A DNA stretch of 64,000 nt from Bombyx mori (taxonomy: Eukaryota > Arthropoda > Insecta > Lepidoptera > Bombycidae), in the NCBI RefSeq assembly GCF_030269925.1, contig NC_085127.1, positions 131,501-195,500 of the forward strand. Reading direction: 5' to 3'. Both the position numbers and the translations under genes were made by a program. Shown in pieces: positions 20,111 through 31,030 of the stretch (position 1 is the stretch's first letter; each line of letters begins with the position of its first letter). The notes under the pieces were generated by a model. It was not told the DNA's origin. It worked only from the letters and a program-made list of their open reading frames with translations, and did not search any database.

Positions 20111-20952
20111 CTAAGAAATAATCATTATACAATACACATAGTTATTAGAGAATCTAATTTGTATTCTTTCAAGATATTTTTGGTAGATTAGTTTAGTGGT
20201 ATTGTTTTACAATAATGGGAGAGTTGGATATAAACAAATGAGCAAACTTTAATAATATGTTTTAAAGTACCTATTTTGTACATAAAGACACAATCTTACC
20301 ACATGGAATACCTACCTTTAGAAGAGTTGAAAGTCCTTTTCAATGGCTTTTAGTGGTCTTCGTCAAAGGGTGTAATTCACACCCTAACTGGTTCATATGA
20401 TCCTTCGACAATCTATACACTTTCTATAAACTTTTACATAGTCGTCATCTCAAGTTAAAAGTGATAAATTGTGAATTTCGTAGGCTTGTCGACGCATTTC
20501 ACGCTGATCCGTAGCGTCAGCCTTTTCAACAATGTTTTCAATAAAAACATACGCTCCATAAAATATCGATGAAGAATATAGTTATTTTAAAGTGCAATTT
20601 TGTTAATTAATAGTATTTTTTTAATAATTAACAGCGGTTTATAACTTTTTCGTATATTCTCACTCACAACAAACACTTAAAACACTAACTTTTGATTTGA
20701 CAAATAAAATGATTTTGCGATGCGAAGTTCTTGCCGAAATTCGACGTGATTTACATTACAGAATGCCGTTTCAAACGTCAACTCATACATTTTAGTAAAA
20801 AAAACTCACGCTTGCTAGTTCAATTCACCCGCGAGGGGCGCTAGTGTAGATTCGGCACTACAATGAAATTTACAGAATGCCAATTTGAAAACTCACACCA
20901 AATTCACGTGCGAGTTTGTTAAACAACGCTTACAGAATCGCACGGCTGATGC

Positions 20953-21644
20953 GAGACTGGTACCGCTTGTTGTGGGTGAGAACTAAGTTCTACTACGAGT
21001 ACCTGCGCGTGTAGGCGTCTCGGCGCGCGTGTGGGAATGTGACATCAAGGTCAAAGGATACAAATTAAAATTGTTTTTATACACGTTTCAAGGTATGCAT
21101 TGACACGCGTTCTTAAGTCCCGTGATACTTTATATCAACATGAATGAGAAGTACTAAGCTATGTCGTTCTCTTGATGGCCCTTACTTACAAATTTTTATT
21201 GGAACGAAGTTCCTTATTTGACGATGCGGAGGCGTACCCTAATCGGCAAAAAACGTCCGTAACGTAAGATTTTTATTAGTAATGCACACAGTATACAACT
21301 TAACTTTTTAATAACGTACAAAAAATAACATATTTTTTTATCATTCATTGACCACGATCTGAGAGCGTTCGTTTGCGCAATACACTAACTCTTATGCAAA
21401 CAACCGTGAATGAAGTGTACCACAATAAGCTCGCACGTTACCGAACCGTTACGACCGTGGGTAGTTGCGAAACCTCCAGTTTTATTTTCTTTATACCTCG
21501 AATAGAACTTAAAATTAATATTTATATAATAAGGAACATCGTTCTTATCTGGTGTCCCACGACACCACACATCTTTTAATGTAATTTATCAACAATACAA
21601 CTCATGTGCGATATATACGCTGTCCTGTTGGATGAAGTAGCTCT
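20953..21644. other. Non-coding stretch
   Basis: No gene, RNA or recognised repeat seen. Confidence 0.4.
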
Positions 21645-22081
21645 GAAGTCGTCGTGGCCTAAAGGATAAGTCGTCCGGTGCATTCGTATGTAGCGATGCA
21701 CCGGTGTTCAAATCCCGTAGGCGGGTACCAATTTTTCTAATGAAATATGTACTCAACAAATGTTCACGATTGACACTTCCTCGGTGAAGGAATAACACCG
21801 TGTAATAAAAACCAAACCCGCAGAATTGTAGTTTGCGTAATTACTGGTGGTAGGACCTCTTGTGAGTCCGCACGGGTAGGTACCACCACCCCGCCTATTT
21901 CCGCCGTGAAGCAGTAATGCGTTTCGGTTCGAAGGATGGGGTAGCCGTTGTAACTATACTGAGACCTTAGAACTTATATCTCGAGGTGGGTAGCGCATTT
22001 ACGTTGTCTATGGGCTCCAGTAACCACTTAACACCAGGTGGGCTGTGAGCTCGTCCATCCATCTAAGCAATAAAAAAAAAA
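21645..22081 (+). mobile_element. Full-length Bm1-type SINE
   Basis: About 437 bp. The tRNA-like head (GTCGTCGTGGCCTAAAGG, B-box-like GTTCAAATCCC) is followed by the linker with ACTCAACAAATGTTCACG, the conserved body, and a terminal (A)n. The head suggests RNA polymerase III transcription. Mobilisation would rely on LINE machinery. Confidence 0.92.
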
Positions 22082-24440
22082 CAAAAGAAATACAGACAAT
22101 TTTTCTTTCATCTGTTAATTTTTCCAACAAAATTTTATTAAAAACTGTTCAAAACAAACTCATTCAAAACTAAATGTGGGGAACAAAACTTTCTCACAAC
22201 CAGACCACATGAACATGTAAGCACAATGAAAAACAAATTGAGCTCCCCGACAGTAAATATTTTACGAGCGATACATCCAGTCTAGTATGAAACAGTGATT
22301 GTCAACAAGCGCTATACTTGTAATACGAGATATAATAAAATTGTGACATTTTAGTGACTATTCGCGTTTCGTGTAATCAGAATTATGAGACTTTCCACAG
22401 AAAATTTTGGGTGGATTATCTCGTGTTATGGAAACTGTTACTGACGCACACAAACAGACGAGCTCAAACCGCCCATTTTCCTTCCTCCCCCGCCCTCCCC
22501 CATCTGAAGCCGTCGTAATTGAATGGTAATGTTACGTGTCGTCGTGGTTGGGTGATGCGTCATAGAATACCACCATATCGTCTCTTCTCGTGGAATTTCC
22601 GTATTGACCGGGAATAGGTATCTGCGCTTTCCGACTATTATAATATAATACCAGCGTCAGGCACCAACCTACTGGTAAGTTGAGCTGTAAGCTCGAATCA
22701 GGTGTCAAGTATCAGGTGAGGCTAGTGTTACACAGTACCATTGATACTTTGTAGTAATTAAACGATACTAAGTAATATAAGGGGCACTCTGATCAAGTAA
22801 CACGTCATGTGGTCAGAGAACCATGTGATGCTAACATGCATATCGGGTAACATCGGTAATATCGTCACAATAACATCGGTGGGTGTTAAACAATATAATA
22901 TTTCTCGTACAGAACAGTTAAGTACTATTTTCTCGTCTGTTTGTAAGCCGATTTTCTCTCTAAAGAAAATCTCTCTTTATGTACTCATATATAATTAAAA
23001 CTATATATATTGTAAGTGTAATTGTTGTATTGCGAGTAAGTAAACCACAAAATACATAAAATAAACCTAAATCTTAAAGTGATAATGATTACGGACGAGT
23101 TTCAGTTATTTGGCGAGCACTAGTAACTATATTTCCAATATAGAATAAGGTTATGAAGACGTTGATTTCGTCAAATAATTTTATAAAATATATACAAATA
23201 CAAATAAAAAGATTAATTTTAAAGTTTTCAATTTGAAATGAGAATGAAGGCGGTCTGTCAAAGGGCGCCCACAATTCTGCGATGTTATCGTGACAAAGTT
23301 AAATTGATACATTTTTAACAAGTTTTGGCTTGTCTCTTTTCCTTGTCACAGGGCACAAGTTATAGACTTAGGAGAGTGATCATGTACTGTCGAGAATTGA
23401 TGAAGCAAGCACAATTGGTAAAAATAGTAACGTTTTTATTAGCGTAGGCCGGTTCTTATTTAATAGGTGGCTCGAGGCTCCAGTAACGGCTTAGTAACAG
23501 ATGGGTTGTAAAATCGATAGTGAAGTTGAGCATTTCAAAGTATATTTGTATAAGTATATGATGAGCAACAACTAAGAAAGGTTTTGTTTTTGATTACTCC
23601 ACTTTTAAACGAATTAAATCGTTTTTGTGGATCAAATTATGACGAATTGACGGTTTTCGCTGAAACCACAGTTCATTCAGATAAATAATAAGGTCATTTC
23701 AAATTAACTTTCCTGGGGATGCAACGGGACATTAAAGTTCCTGAGCGAAATATATGAATATTTGTTTAAAGACTGTATTAATTTAATATTAATGCTCTAT
23801 GAAGCTGCCTAAATAGATAATTCGATAGTACCGATTGTTCACTTACATAACAATCACTGGACAGTGGGTGAAACGCTTCATCTTGTGGTCTGTTCCGAGT
23901 CTCTACCAAAGAGTTTTTTTCATAACTTTTAATCAAAATACTCGGTCGCAGTCACGCGACCTCATTGTTCGCGTTAACATAATCCCGGCCTTCTTATATT
24001 GTTTGTCGATCCTGGGTACACGGCGAATTGATATTTTTTATGAAGAAATTCTTCTTCCTAACAATGTACTTAGGCCGAGGAAGCCGGAGTGATGTTAAAT
24101 ACAAACCTAAGACTTGAATTCATTGCGTTGGGCTTTCGACCGATCGATCTTTTTTATTTGTTTGATATTGGGCTGCGTTACTCAGCGTACAACATTTAAT
24201 GTGTATCAGGTATGATTTCATGATCATTTTATTTCTATGCTCAACGTCTACATATCTACGGAATAAAAAATAAACAAAACAAAGCAAGGTATCGATAGTT
24301 AAAAAATACATATTATAAGAGCGGTTGGAAAATTGGTAAACATGTGTGCGGTTGGAAAATTGTTCAGAATTAAGTGACGCCACGTGCACTGTCTGGTGCC
24401 GCGATGAAGTTCAGAACGCATAGTTTGAGTCAGACAAAAC
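22082..24440. other. AT-rich non-coding stretch
   Basis: No gene seen. A short Bm1-like piece (GGCTCCAGTAACGGCTTA) lies at about 23475-23495. Open frames here lack recognisable motifs. Confidence 0.4.
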
Positions 24441-24449
24441 AAAACTCGT
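24441..24449 (+). repeat. 5' target-site duplication of truncated Jockey LINE
   Basis: AAAACTCGT here and at 28013-28021. The four As of the second copy merge with the poly(A), so the certain part is ACTCGT. Confidence 0.65.
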
Positions 24450-24816
24450 CCCAGACATCAAAGCCTCGGCACCCTCTGCGTCGCAGGCTAAGCCAGCGTT
24501 CGTTCCGGCGGCGGTGCCCAGTGTCTCGGCCTGGGCAAAACCGCTGCCGTACACGAACACGGCTACAACTCCCTCCTCCGCGATTCGTCCCGCCCCCGCG
24601 ACTCGTCCCTCTCCCGCGACTTGCCCTCCGACCGCGTCCGACAATCTCGCTTTAGCGATCGACTTCTTTCAGTCGATCAACTTTGAGCGCGTTAACGCTT
24701 TGGGCGACGCCATTCGCGCTGCCTCCACTGCACAACACTTTATCGCCGTTGTGCAGGAATACGCCGACGTATACGCGTCATTAAATACGTACGTCCTCCC
24801 CTCACTCCGCCGGTAA
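24450..24816 (+). pseudogene. Jockey LINE ORF1, C-terminal fragment
   Basis: The last ~121 codons of ORF1, identical in reading to the end of the 45807-47435 ORF1 (from the DIKASAPSASQAKPAF region to ...YVLPSLRR). The zinc knuckles and everything upstream are lost by 5' truncation. It ends at TAA, three bases before the ORF2 ATG and in the same frame. Confidence 0.9.
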
Positions 24817-24819
24817 TCA

Positions 24820-27702
24820 ATGGCGTATATAAGTAGAATAAAGCCCCTATCCGTAACGATAGGATTTTTTAACGCTTACGGTCTCGCAAATCAACGTGAT
24901 CAGGTTTCTGACTTTTTGCGTGACCACCAAATTGATATCTTTTTAGTGCAGGAGACCCTACTTAAGCCCGCGCGCCGTGACCCTAAAATCGCGAACTATA
25001 ACATGGTCAGGAACGACAGGCTCTCTGCCCGTGGTGGTGGTACCGTCATTTACTATAGAAGAGCCCTGCATTGCGTCCCGCTCGATCCTCCCGCGCTCGC
25101 TAATATCGAAGCATCAGTGTGCCGAATCTCACTGACGGGACACGCGCCGATCGTTATCGCGTCCGTTTATCTTCCACCGGATAAGATCGTTCTAAGCAGT
25201 GATATCGAGGCGCTGCTCGGTATGGGGAGCTCTGTCATTCTGGCGGGCGACCTAAATTGTAAACACATCAGGTGGAACTCACACACCACAACCCCGAATG
25301 GCAGGCGGCTTGACGCGTTAGTCGATGATCTCGCCTTCGATATCGTCGCTCCGCTAACCCCGACTCACTACCCGCTAAATATCGCGCATCGCCCGGATAT
25401 ACTCGACATAGCGTTATTAAAAAACGTAACTCTGCGCTTACACTCGATCGAAGTAGTTTCAGAGTTAGATTCAGACCACCGTCCCGTCGTTATGAAGCTC
25501 GGTCGCGCTCCCGATTCCGTTCCCGTCACGAGGACTGTGGTGGATTGGCACACGCTGGGCATCAGCCTGGCTGAATCTGATCCACCATCGCTCCCGTTTA
25601 ACCCGGACTCTACCCCGTCTCCTCAGGATACCGCTGAAGCCATAGACATCTTAACGTCACACATCACCTCGACATTAGATAGGTCATCGAAACAAGTTGT
25701 AGCGGAGGACTTCCTTCACCGCTTCAAATTGTCCGACGATATTAGGGAACTCCTTAGAGCTAAGAACGCCTCGATACGCGCCTACGACAGGTATCCTACC
25801 GCGGAAAATCGTATTCGAATGCGTGCCCTACAACGCGACGTAAAGTCTCGCATCGCCGAAGTCCGAGATGCCAGATGGTCTGATTTCTTAGAAGGACTCG
25901 CGCCCTCCCAAAGGTCTTACTACCGCTTAGCTCGTACTCTCAAATCGGATACGGTAGTAACTATGCCCCCCCTCGTAGGCCCCTCAGGCCGACTCGCGGC
26001 GTTCGATGATGACGAAAAAGCAGAGCTGCTGGCCGATACATTGCAAACCCAGTGCACGCCCAGCACTCAATCCGTGGACCCTGTTCATATAGAATTAGTA
26101 GACAGTGAGGTAGAACGCAGAGCCTCCTTGCCACCCTCTGATGCGTTACCACCCGTCACCCCGATGGAAGTTAAAGACTTGATCAAAGACCTACGTCCTC
26201 GCAAGGCTCCCGGTTCCGACGGTATATCCAACCGCGTTATTAAACTTCTACCCGTCCAACTCATCATGATGTTGGCATCTATTTTCAATGCCGCTATGGC
26301 GAACTGTATCTTTCCCGCGGTGTGGAAAGAAGCGGACGTTATCGGCATACATAAACCCGGTAAACCAAAAAATCATCCGACGAGCTACCGCCCGATTAGC
26401 CTCCTCATGTCTCTAGGCAAACTGTATGAGCGTCTGCTCTACAAACGCCTCAGAGACTTCGTCTCATCCAAGGGCATTCTTATCGATGAACAATTCGGAT
26501 TCCGTACAAATCACTCATGCGTTCAACAGGTGCACCGCCTCACGGAGCACATTCTTGTGGGGCTTAATCGACCAAAACCGTTATACACGGGAGCTCTCTT
26601 CTTCGACGTCGCAAAAGCGTTCGACAAAGTCTGGCACAATTGTTTGATTTTCAAACTATTCAACATGGGCGTGCCGGATAGTCTCGTGCTCATCATACGG
26701 GACTTCTTGTCGAACCGCTCTTTTCGATATCGAGTCGAGGGAACCCGCTCCTCCCCACGACCTCTCACAGCTGGAGTCCCGCAAGGCTCTGTCCTCTCAC
26801 CCCTCCTATTTAGCTTATTCGTCAACGATATTCCCCGGTCGCCGCCGACCCATTTAGCTTTATTCGCCGACGACACGACTGTTTACTATTCTAGTAGAAA
26901 TAAGTCCCTAATCGCGAAGAAGCTTCAGAGCGCAGCCCTAGCCCTAGGACAGTGGTTCCGAAAATGGCGCATAGACATCAACCCAGCGAAAAGTACTGCG
27001 GTGCTATTTCAGAGGGGAAGCTCCACACGGATTTCCTCCCGGATTAGGAGGAGGAATCTCACACCCCCGATTACTCTCTTTAGACAACCCATACCCTGGG
27101 CCAGGAAGGTCAAGTACCTGGGCGTTACCCTGGATGCATCGATGACATTCCGCCCGCATATAAAATCAGTCCGTGACCGTGCCGCGTTTATTCTCGGTAG
27201 ACTCTACCCCATGATCTGTAAGCGGAGTAAAATGTCCCTTCGGAACAAGGTGACACTTTACAAAACTTGCATAAGGCCCGTCATGACTTACGCGAGTGTG
27301 GTGTTCGCTCACGCGGCCCGCACACACATAGACACCCTCCAATCCCTACAATCCCGCTTTTGCAGGTTAGCTGTCGGGGCTCCGTGGTTCGTGAGGAACG
27401 TTGACCTACACGACGACCTGGGCCTCGAATCAATTCGGAAATACATGAAGTCAGCGTCGGAACGATACTTCGATAAGGCTATGCGTCATGATAATCGCCT
27501 TATCGTTGCCGCCGCTGACTACTCCCCGAATCCTGATCATGCAGGAGCCAGTCACCGTCGACGCCCTAGACACGTCCTTACGGATCCATCAGATCCAATA
27601 ACCTTTGCATTAGATGCCTTCAGCTCTAATACTAGGGGCAGGCTTAGGGACCCCGGTAACCGTACTCGTCGAACTCGACAAAGAGGTCGACGTGCAACCT
27701 AA
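24820..27702 (+). CDS. Jockey-clade LINE ORF2 (endonuclease-reverse transcriptase), copy 1
   Basis: A 960-residue protein. The APE-type endonuclease is N-terminal: FFNAYGLANQ, VQETLLKP, GDLNCK (Asp144), SDHRPV. The RT follows: RKAPGSDGIS, SYRPISLLMSLGKLYERL, DEQFGFR, FFDVAKAFDK (Asp596), GVPQGSVLSPLLFSLFVNDIP and FADD at 682-685. There is no C-terminal zinc knuckle, as usual for Jockey. Compared with the other copy it differs at nine residues. One is Cys608 where the other copy has Gly in the W-H-N-G-L motif after RT motif A; Gly is the common residue in related LINEs, so this change may reduce activity. With its 5' end and promoter missing, expression would need a neighbouring promoter. Confidence 0.95.
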   Translation: MAYISRIKPLSVTIGFFNAYGLANQRDQVSDFLRDHQIDIFLVQETLLKPARRDPKIANYNMVRNDRLSARGGGTVIYYRRALHCVPLDPPALANIEASVCRISLTGHAPIVIASVYLPPDKIVLSSDIEALLGMGSSVILAGDLNCKHIRWNSHTTTPNGRRLDALVDDLAFDIVAPLTPTHYPLNIAHRPDILDIALLKNVTLRLHSIEVVSELDSDHRPVVMKLGRAPDSVPVTRTVVDWHTLGISLAESDPPSLPFNPDSTPSPQDTAEAIDILTSHITSTLDRSSKQVVAEDFLHRFKLSDDIRELLRAKNASIRAYDRYPTAENRIRMRALQRDVKSRIAEVRDARWSDFLEGLAPSQRSYYRLARTLKSDTVVTMPPLVGPSGRLAAFDDDEKAELLADTLQTQCTPSTQSVDPVHIELVDSEVERRASLPPSDALPPVTPMEVKDLIKDLRPRKAPGSDGISNRVIKLLPVQLIMMLASIFNAAMANCIFPAVWKEADVIGIHKPGKPKNHPTSYRPISLLMSLGKLYERLLYKRLRDFVSSKGILIDEQFGFRTNHSCVQQVHRLTEHILVGLNRPKPLYTGALFFDVAKAFDKVWHNCLIFKLFNMGVPDSLVLIIRDFLSNRSFRYRVEGTRSSPRPLTAGVPQGSVLSPLLFSLFVNDIPRSPPTHLALFADDTTVYYSSRNKSLIAKKLQSAALALGQWFRKWRIDINPAKSTAVLFQRGSSTRISSRIRRRNLTPPITLFRQPIPWARKVKYLGVTLDASMTFRPHIKSVRDRAAFILGRLYPMICKRSKMSLRNKVTLYKTCIRPVMTYASVVFAHAARTHIDTLQSLQSRFCRLAVGAPWFVRNVDLHDDLGLESIRKYMKSASERYFDKAMRHDNRLIVAAADYSPNPDHAGASHRRRPRHVLTDPSDPITFALDAFSSNTRGRLRDPGNRTRRTRQRGRRAT

Positions 27703-27714
27703 CCCATGCATCAG

Positions 27715-27748
27715 CCCGCTGAGTTTCTCGCCGGATCTTCTCAGCGGG
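27715..27748 (+). promoter_or_regulatory. Conserved 3' UTR hairpin, Jockey copy 1
   Basis: CCCGCTGAG (27715-27723) pairs perfectly with CTCAGCGGG (27740-27748) around a 16-nt loop, 13 nt after the ORF2 stop. The same hairpin occurs in all better-preserved fragments of the family in this window. Confidence 0.8.
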
Positions 27749-27925
27749 TCGCGATTCCGATCCGGTAGTAGATTCGCGAAACAATTGCTCTTGAGTTGTT
27801 AGGTCTCCTTCGGAGGCGCTCGGGCAGTTGTTAGCAAATCCCACCCCTCTTGGCTGAGCCTTTGCTCGCCCACCTGTCCTGGTGAAACTGGAAAGGCCTT
27901 CGGGCCACCAGTAAACTTTCAATCA

Positions 27926-28019
<94 letters not shown>

Positions 28020-28021
28020 GT

Positions 28022-30513
28022 GACTCGCCTGATGCTCTCCAAGTCCTCGTCCTTTCAGGTGGTAGGCGTCCTTAATAGTAATAAAACTGTTGTGAATTCT
28101 ACACTGTGGCATGTATGATGCGATAGCGGTGGATATAAATTTTAAAATTTTTAGCTAATGTTGCGTATTGGGCTTAAAGAAGCGGGGATGCCGACAAAGT
28201 GTGTGTGACTTCCAATTTTAAAATTACGTTGTTTTATTCATATATTTTTGAAACTTATATGCTTTGAAGGAGGATCCATTGGATTACAAAGAGGCTGCAT
28301 CACGAGCATGTAAGATCTAAATTCATAACTGTGTTGAAGATAAGAAGGTGTTAATCCACTAGTCATGTAAATATGCTACAGTTTGAATTCTGAAATAGGT
28401 GTAAATAATAATTATTAATTAAAAAGTTAAGATGGACGAGTTTCATCACGACCGAACTGTAAAATAGAAATTAATGAAAAATTTTTTCGTTATTATTCAC
28501 GGTCGAATGTACAACAATACCTCAATAAGCTATACAGCATTTCGTTATCGTAATTTTGCGTCTCCGGTAACCACTTAATACTTTTGCATTTTTTTATTAT
28601 TTCTTAGGTAATTAAAAAATTCAAAACGTACTATCATTTATAATTTTTGAATTTATAATTCAAAAAAATGTAGCTTACAATCGAAGTAGAGACATCATAT
28701 TTACATCGAATACCACATTCGTTCGTTCGCTACAAAAGAGAGAACAGCGCGGGTGACCGGGAAGCGCTGTCATTTCAAGTTACAAAGCAAAAGTGAGCCA
28801 TCGCAACTCAATCACATTAAATCGGTTCGTAACGGAAAAGTCGGCCTCCACAAAGCGTCGGCCTGTAAAAGCCGCCCGCAATGTAGATTGCTATTTGATG
28901 CCGCTCCGACGCTATCATCATCTAGTTTGATAACTAAATCCCTTATCCTCGTGGTCGAATTATTCTTTTGTCATTTTATGCTCAATGTTCTTTATATAAT
29001 TTTTGATTGCTTTATGGAAAATTGGGGATCCGGCAGCGGCTCTCACTAGCTTCTGTAAGGTTTCTTTCCACCTATCCACGCTATTCTCCTAACTCTATCC
29101 GTAAATACTAGATATTTTTTTATATTTATTTTTGTCCAAAGTTAAAATGTCTACAGGAGTCATATTACGAACAGTGAACAGTACTGAATTGATGTTTCGA
29201 TAAACAGCACCTGAGCGCGCCGTGATTCGATCCTTGGACTTGACCGAAGACCAAAAGAACTTACACATACAACATATGTCCGTGAAAACATCCGTCGTTC
29301 GTATAAAACTTGCATCGGACACTCGGACTCTATAAACCGGGCCAATAAAAACTTTCATACCCATAATGGACGTCATGTCTCTATCATTGAGATGGTAGAG
29401 ACTGCGCGGATAGCTCTACATTGTTATCGTTTTTGTTGAGATTTGTAGAGATTGTTGTTTTATTTTATGATTTATGCTTCGCTAGTATATTTATGTTGAA
29501 CTATCATAATATAACGTGTGATTGAATCGGAATTAAACTATTGACATTAAACGAAATCTATTATGATGAACTAAAATGGGAAGACTAAATGGGAAATGGG
29601 AAGGTCAAAAGCTTATGTGCTCATACGCTTTTGACCTTGAGAGGCTACCGGATTTGATTGAGACCACAGCTCGAATGCGGATACCCATCTCGTAATATAA
29701 TTTTGATTGTACGAATGGGCTCACGAAATAACTACAAGATCGGCTTGAAAACTTTTTGCGCTTGAAAGCCTTCGTGAACAGTTAAACTTAAATTTAGGTA
29801 CATTACCTTCACACAATTTGAAAAGCCAAAGAAACAATAGCAAAGGCGTAGCTTCACAACCAGGAGTAGTGTTTGTTCTTCTTTAATTACCTCTATGAGT
29901 GTCGTTTAGCATTAATCTATTTTAATTTAGGAGGCGGGTAGAAACCCGAGACCCATCTAGTTCATTTGTGTTACACAACAAGTCTGCTCCGATCTTTAGA
30001 CGCTCATTATCAACAAATCTCTGTTCAAACAATAGAATTAGATAGAAGTTAGATAAAATGCAATTTTAAAGCTTAAAAAGCTTTCTTTAAAGAATACAAA
30101 ACCGATTTCAAAAAGATATGTATATTCAAATAAAATATAAAGGAGCGAGTCCAGTAATATCTGTGTCAAGAGTATCAGGTATGATCAGTGACGCCCTCCG
30201 CCAATAATTAGGCTCCAAAGAACAATGGCAGGAACGAGATGGTCGGATCGCGTGACTGAATATTGTTAGGTAGGCCTAGAGCTAGCTCACTGATAATTTA
30301 TGTATTGTATTATTATATTTTAACTGATATATTTTTGCGATGAAAACAGGGTAAACTCAAAAAATCAGTTTGATTTTTACTGGCTAGCGTACATACGGTG
30401 ACCTGTAACTGAGTCCAATAACAACATATTCTCAATGCTCGTCTTACAATTGGGACTTTTTCACCAGGAGTGTAACTTTCGGATATATTTACAACCTTTA
30501 GTCCACCCAAAAA
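28022..30513. other. AT-rich non-coding stretch
   Basis: No supported gene. It contains a hairpin at 29601-29638. The open frame at 28753-29049 (98 codons) and minus-strand frames near 29095-29376 show no motif I recognise. Confidence 0.4.
29601..29638. repeat. 38-nt hairpin
   Basis: AAGGTCAAAAGC pairs with GCTTTTGACCTT (12 bp), and the intervening 14 nt can pair further (TTATG/CATA). Could fold in RNA. Nothing indicates a microRNA specifically. Confidence 0.55.
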
Positions 30514-30825
30514 TTAATACAAATTGCAGTCAGACAAAAGATCGGTACTAGGTGCTAACGATGCGGGCGGCGATGACTTTTCTAAAAGGTTTCCTGCCTC
30601 ATCAGCAAATGAGCCACGGGGACCTTCTTTTAAGACAAGCCCTACCGGTTTGCCTACTAGTAACATATAAAAAAGGTCCGGATTCGATGCAGACCTGAAA
30701 AAAGTACGAGCATTTGTCCTAAGGGACCAGGGGTCGCTTCTTTTTTTCCTCATCCTTGACACGCTAGTATGGATCTCAGTCTCGGCAGGAGCGGTGCTAC
30801 CCGCAGGATGTTGTAGCGAACACAT
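30514..30825 (-). CDS. Unrecognised open frame, 103 codons
   Basis: Minus-strand frame starting MCSLQHPAGSTAPAETE, followed by RMRKKRSDPWSLRTNART and a less distinctive second half ending at a stop. The first half is charged and of normal amino-acid complexity, unlike the AT-rich frames around it. It could be the start of a decayed retrotransposon ORF1 or a host exon. I do not recognise it, and nothing beside it helps. Confidence 0.3.
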   Translation of the reverse strand: MCSLQHPAGSTAPAETEIHTSVSRMRKKRSDPWSLRTNARTFFRSASNPDLFYMLLVGKPVGLVLKEGPRGSFADEAGNLLEKSSPPASLAPSTDLLSDCNLY

Positions 30826-31030
30826 AGCATAGGATTAGGCCAACAAAAAACACAAAACAAAAACTATTTTATCGATTTATACTGTTGGGATTGCTGATGA
30901 TGCACGACGCATCTTCTGGCGCCTCGTCCTATATGAACATCTCCACAAAGATTTTAATGTAACCTAACTTATCCCTGAAGGGTTAATATCCGAGGTAGTG
31001 AAGGTACGGCACGTTGCAAAGTTACAAGAC

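Larger units (their letters stand above)
16921..20952. mobile_element. Decayed PIF/Harbinger-type DNA transposon
   Basis: The ends are related inverted repeats. The left has TGCGATTCTC (about 16931) and GAATTGGCATTCTGTAAAC (17013-17031). The right end, reverse-complemented, has TGCGATTCTGTAA and AAATTGGCATTCTGTAAAT. Inside, the minus strand encodes HARBI1-like transposase pieces and the plus strand a possible Myb/SANT-like piece, the two-gene layout known for Harbinger elements. Many stops and an inserted Bm1 show it is dead. The exact ends and 3-bp target duplication are not clear. Confidence 0.72.
24450..28016 (+). mobile_element. Jockey-clade LINE, 5'-truncated, intact ORF2
   Basis: Collinear with the full-length copy at 45405-50580 from that copy's position 47069 onward, at a constant offset of 22619 through ORF2. 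5' truncation falls inside ORF1, the usual result of incomplete reverse transcription. ORF2 is open. In the 3' UTR a 4-bp ATTC unit present in the other copy is absent near 27773. The tail is 90 uninterrupted As (27927-28016). Near-identity to the other copy and the long tail indicate recent insertion. Confidence 0.95.

Noticed and set aside
21645..21720. A tRNA gene
   Set aside because: The tRNA-like sequence is the head of a Bm1 SINE repeated in several copies. It does not stand alone and continues into the SINE body.
24514..24816. A separate small gene before the first Jockey ORF2
   Set aside because: It is the C-terminal end of ORF1, identical to that of the full-length copy.
27831..28112. 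Minus-strand frame with a poly-Phe run
   Set aside because: It is the reverse complement of the LINE poly(A) tail.
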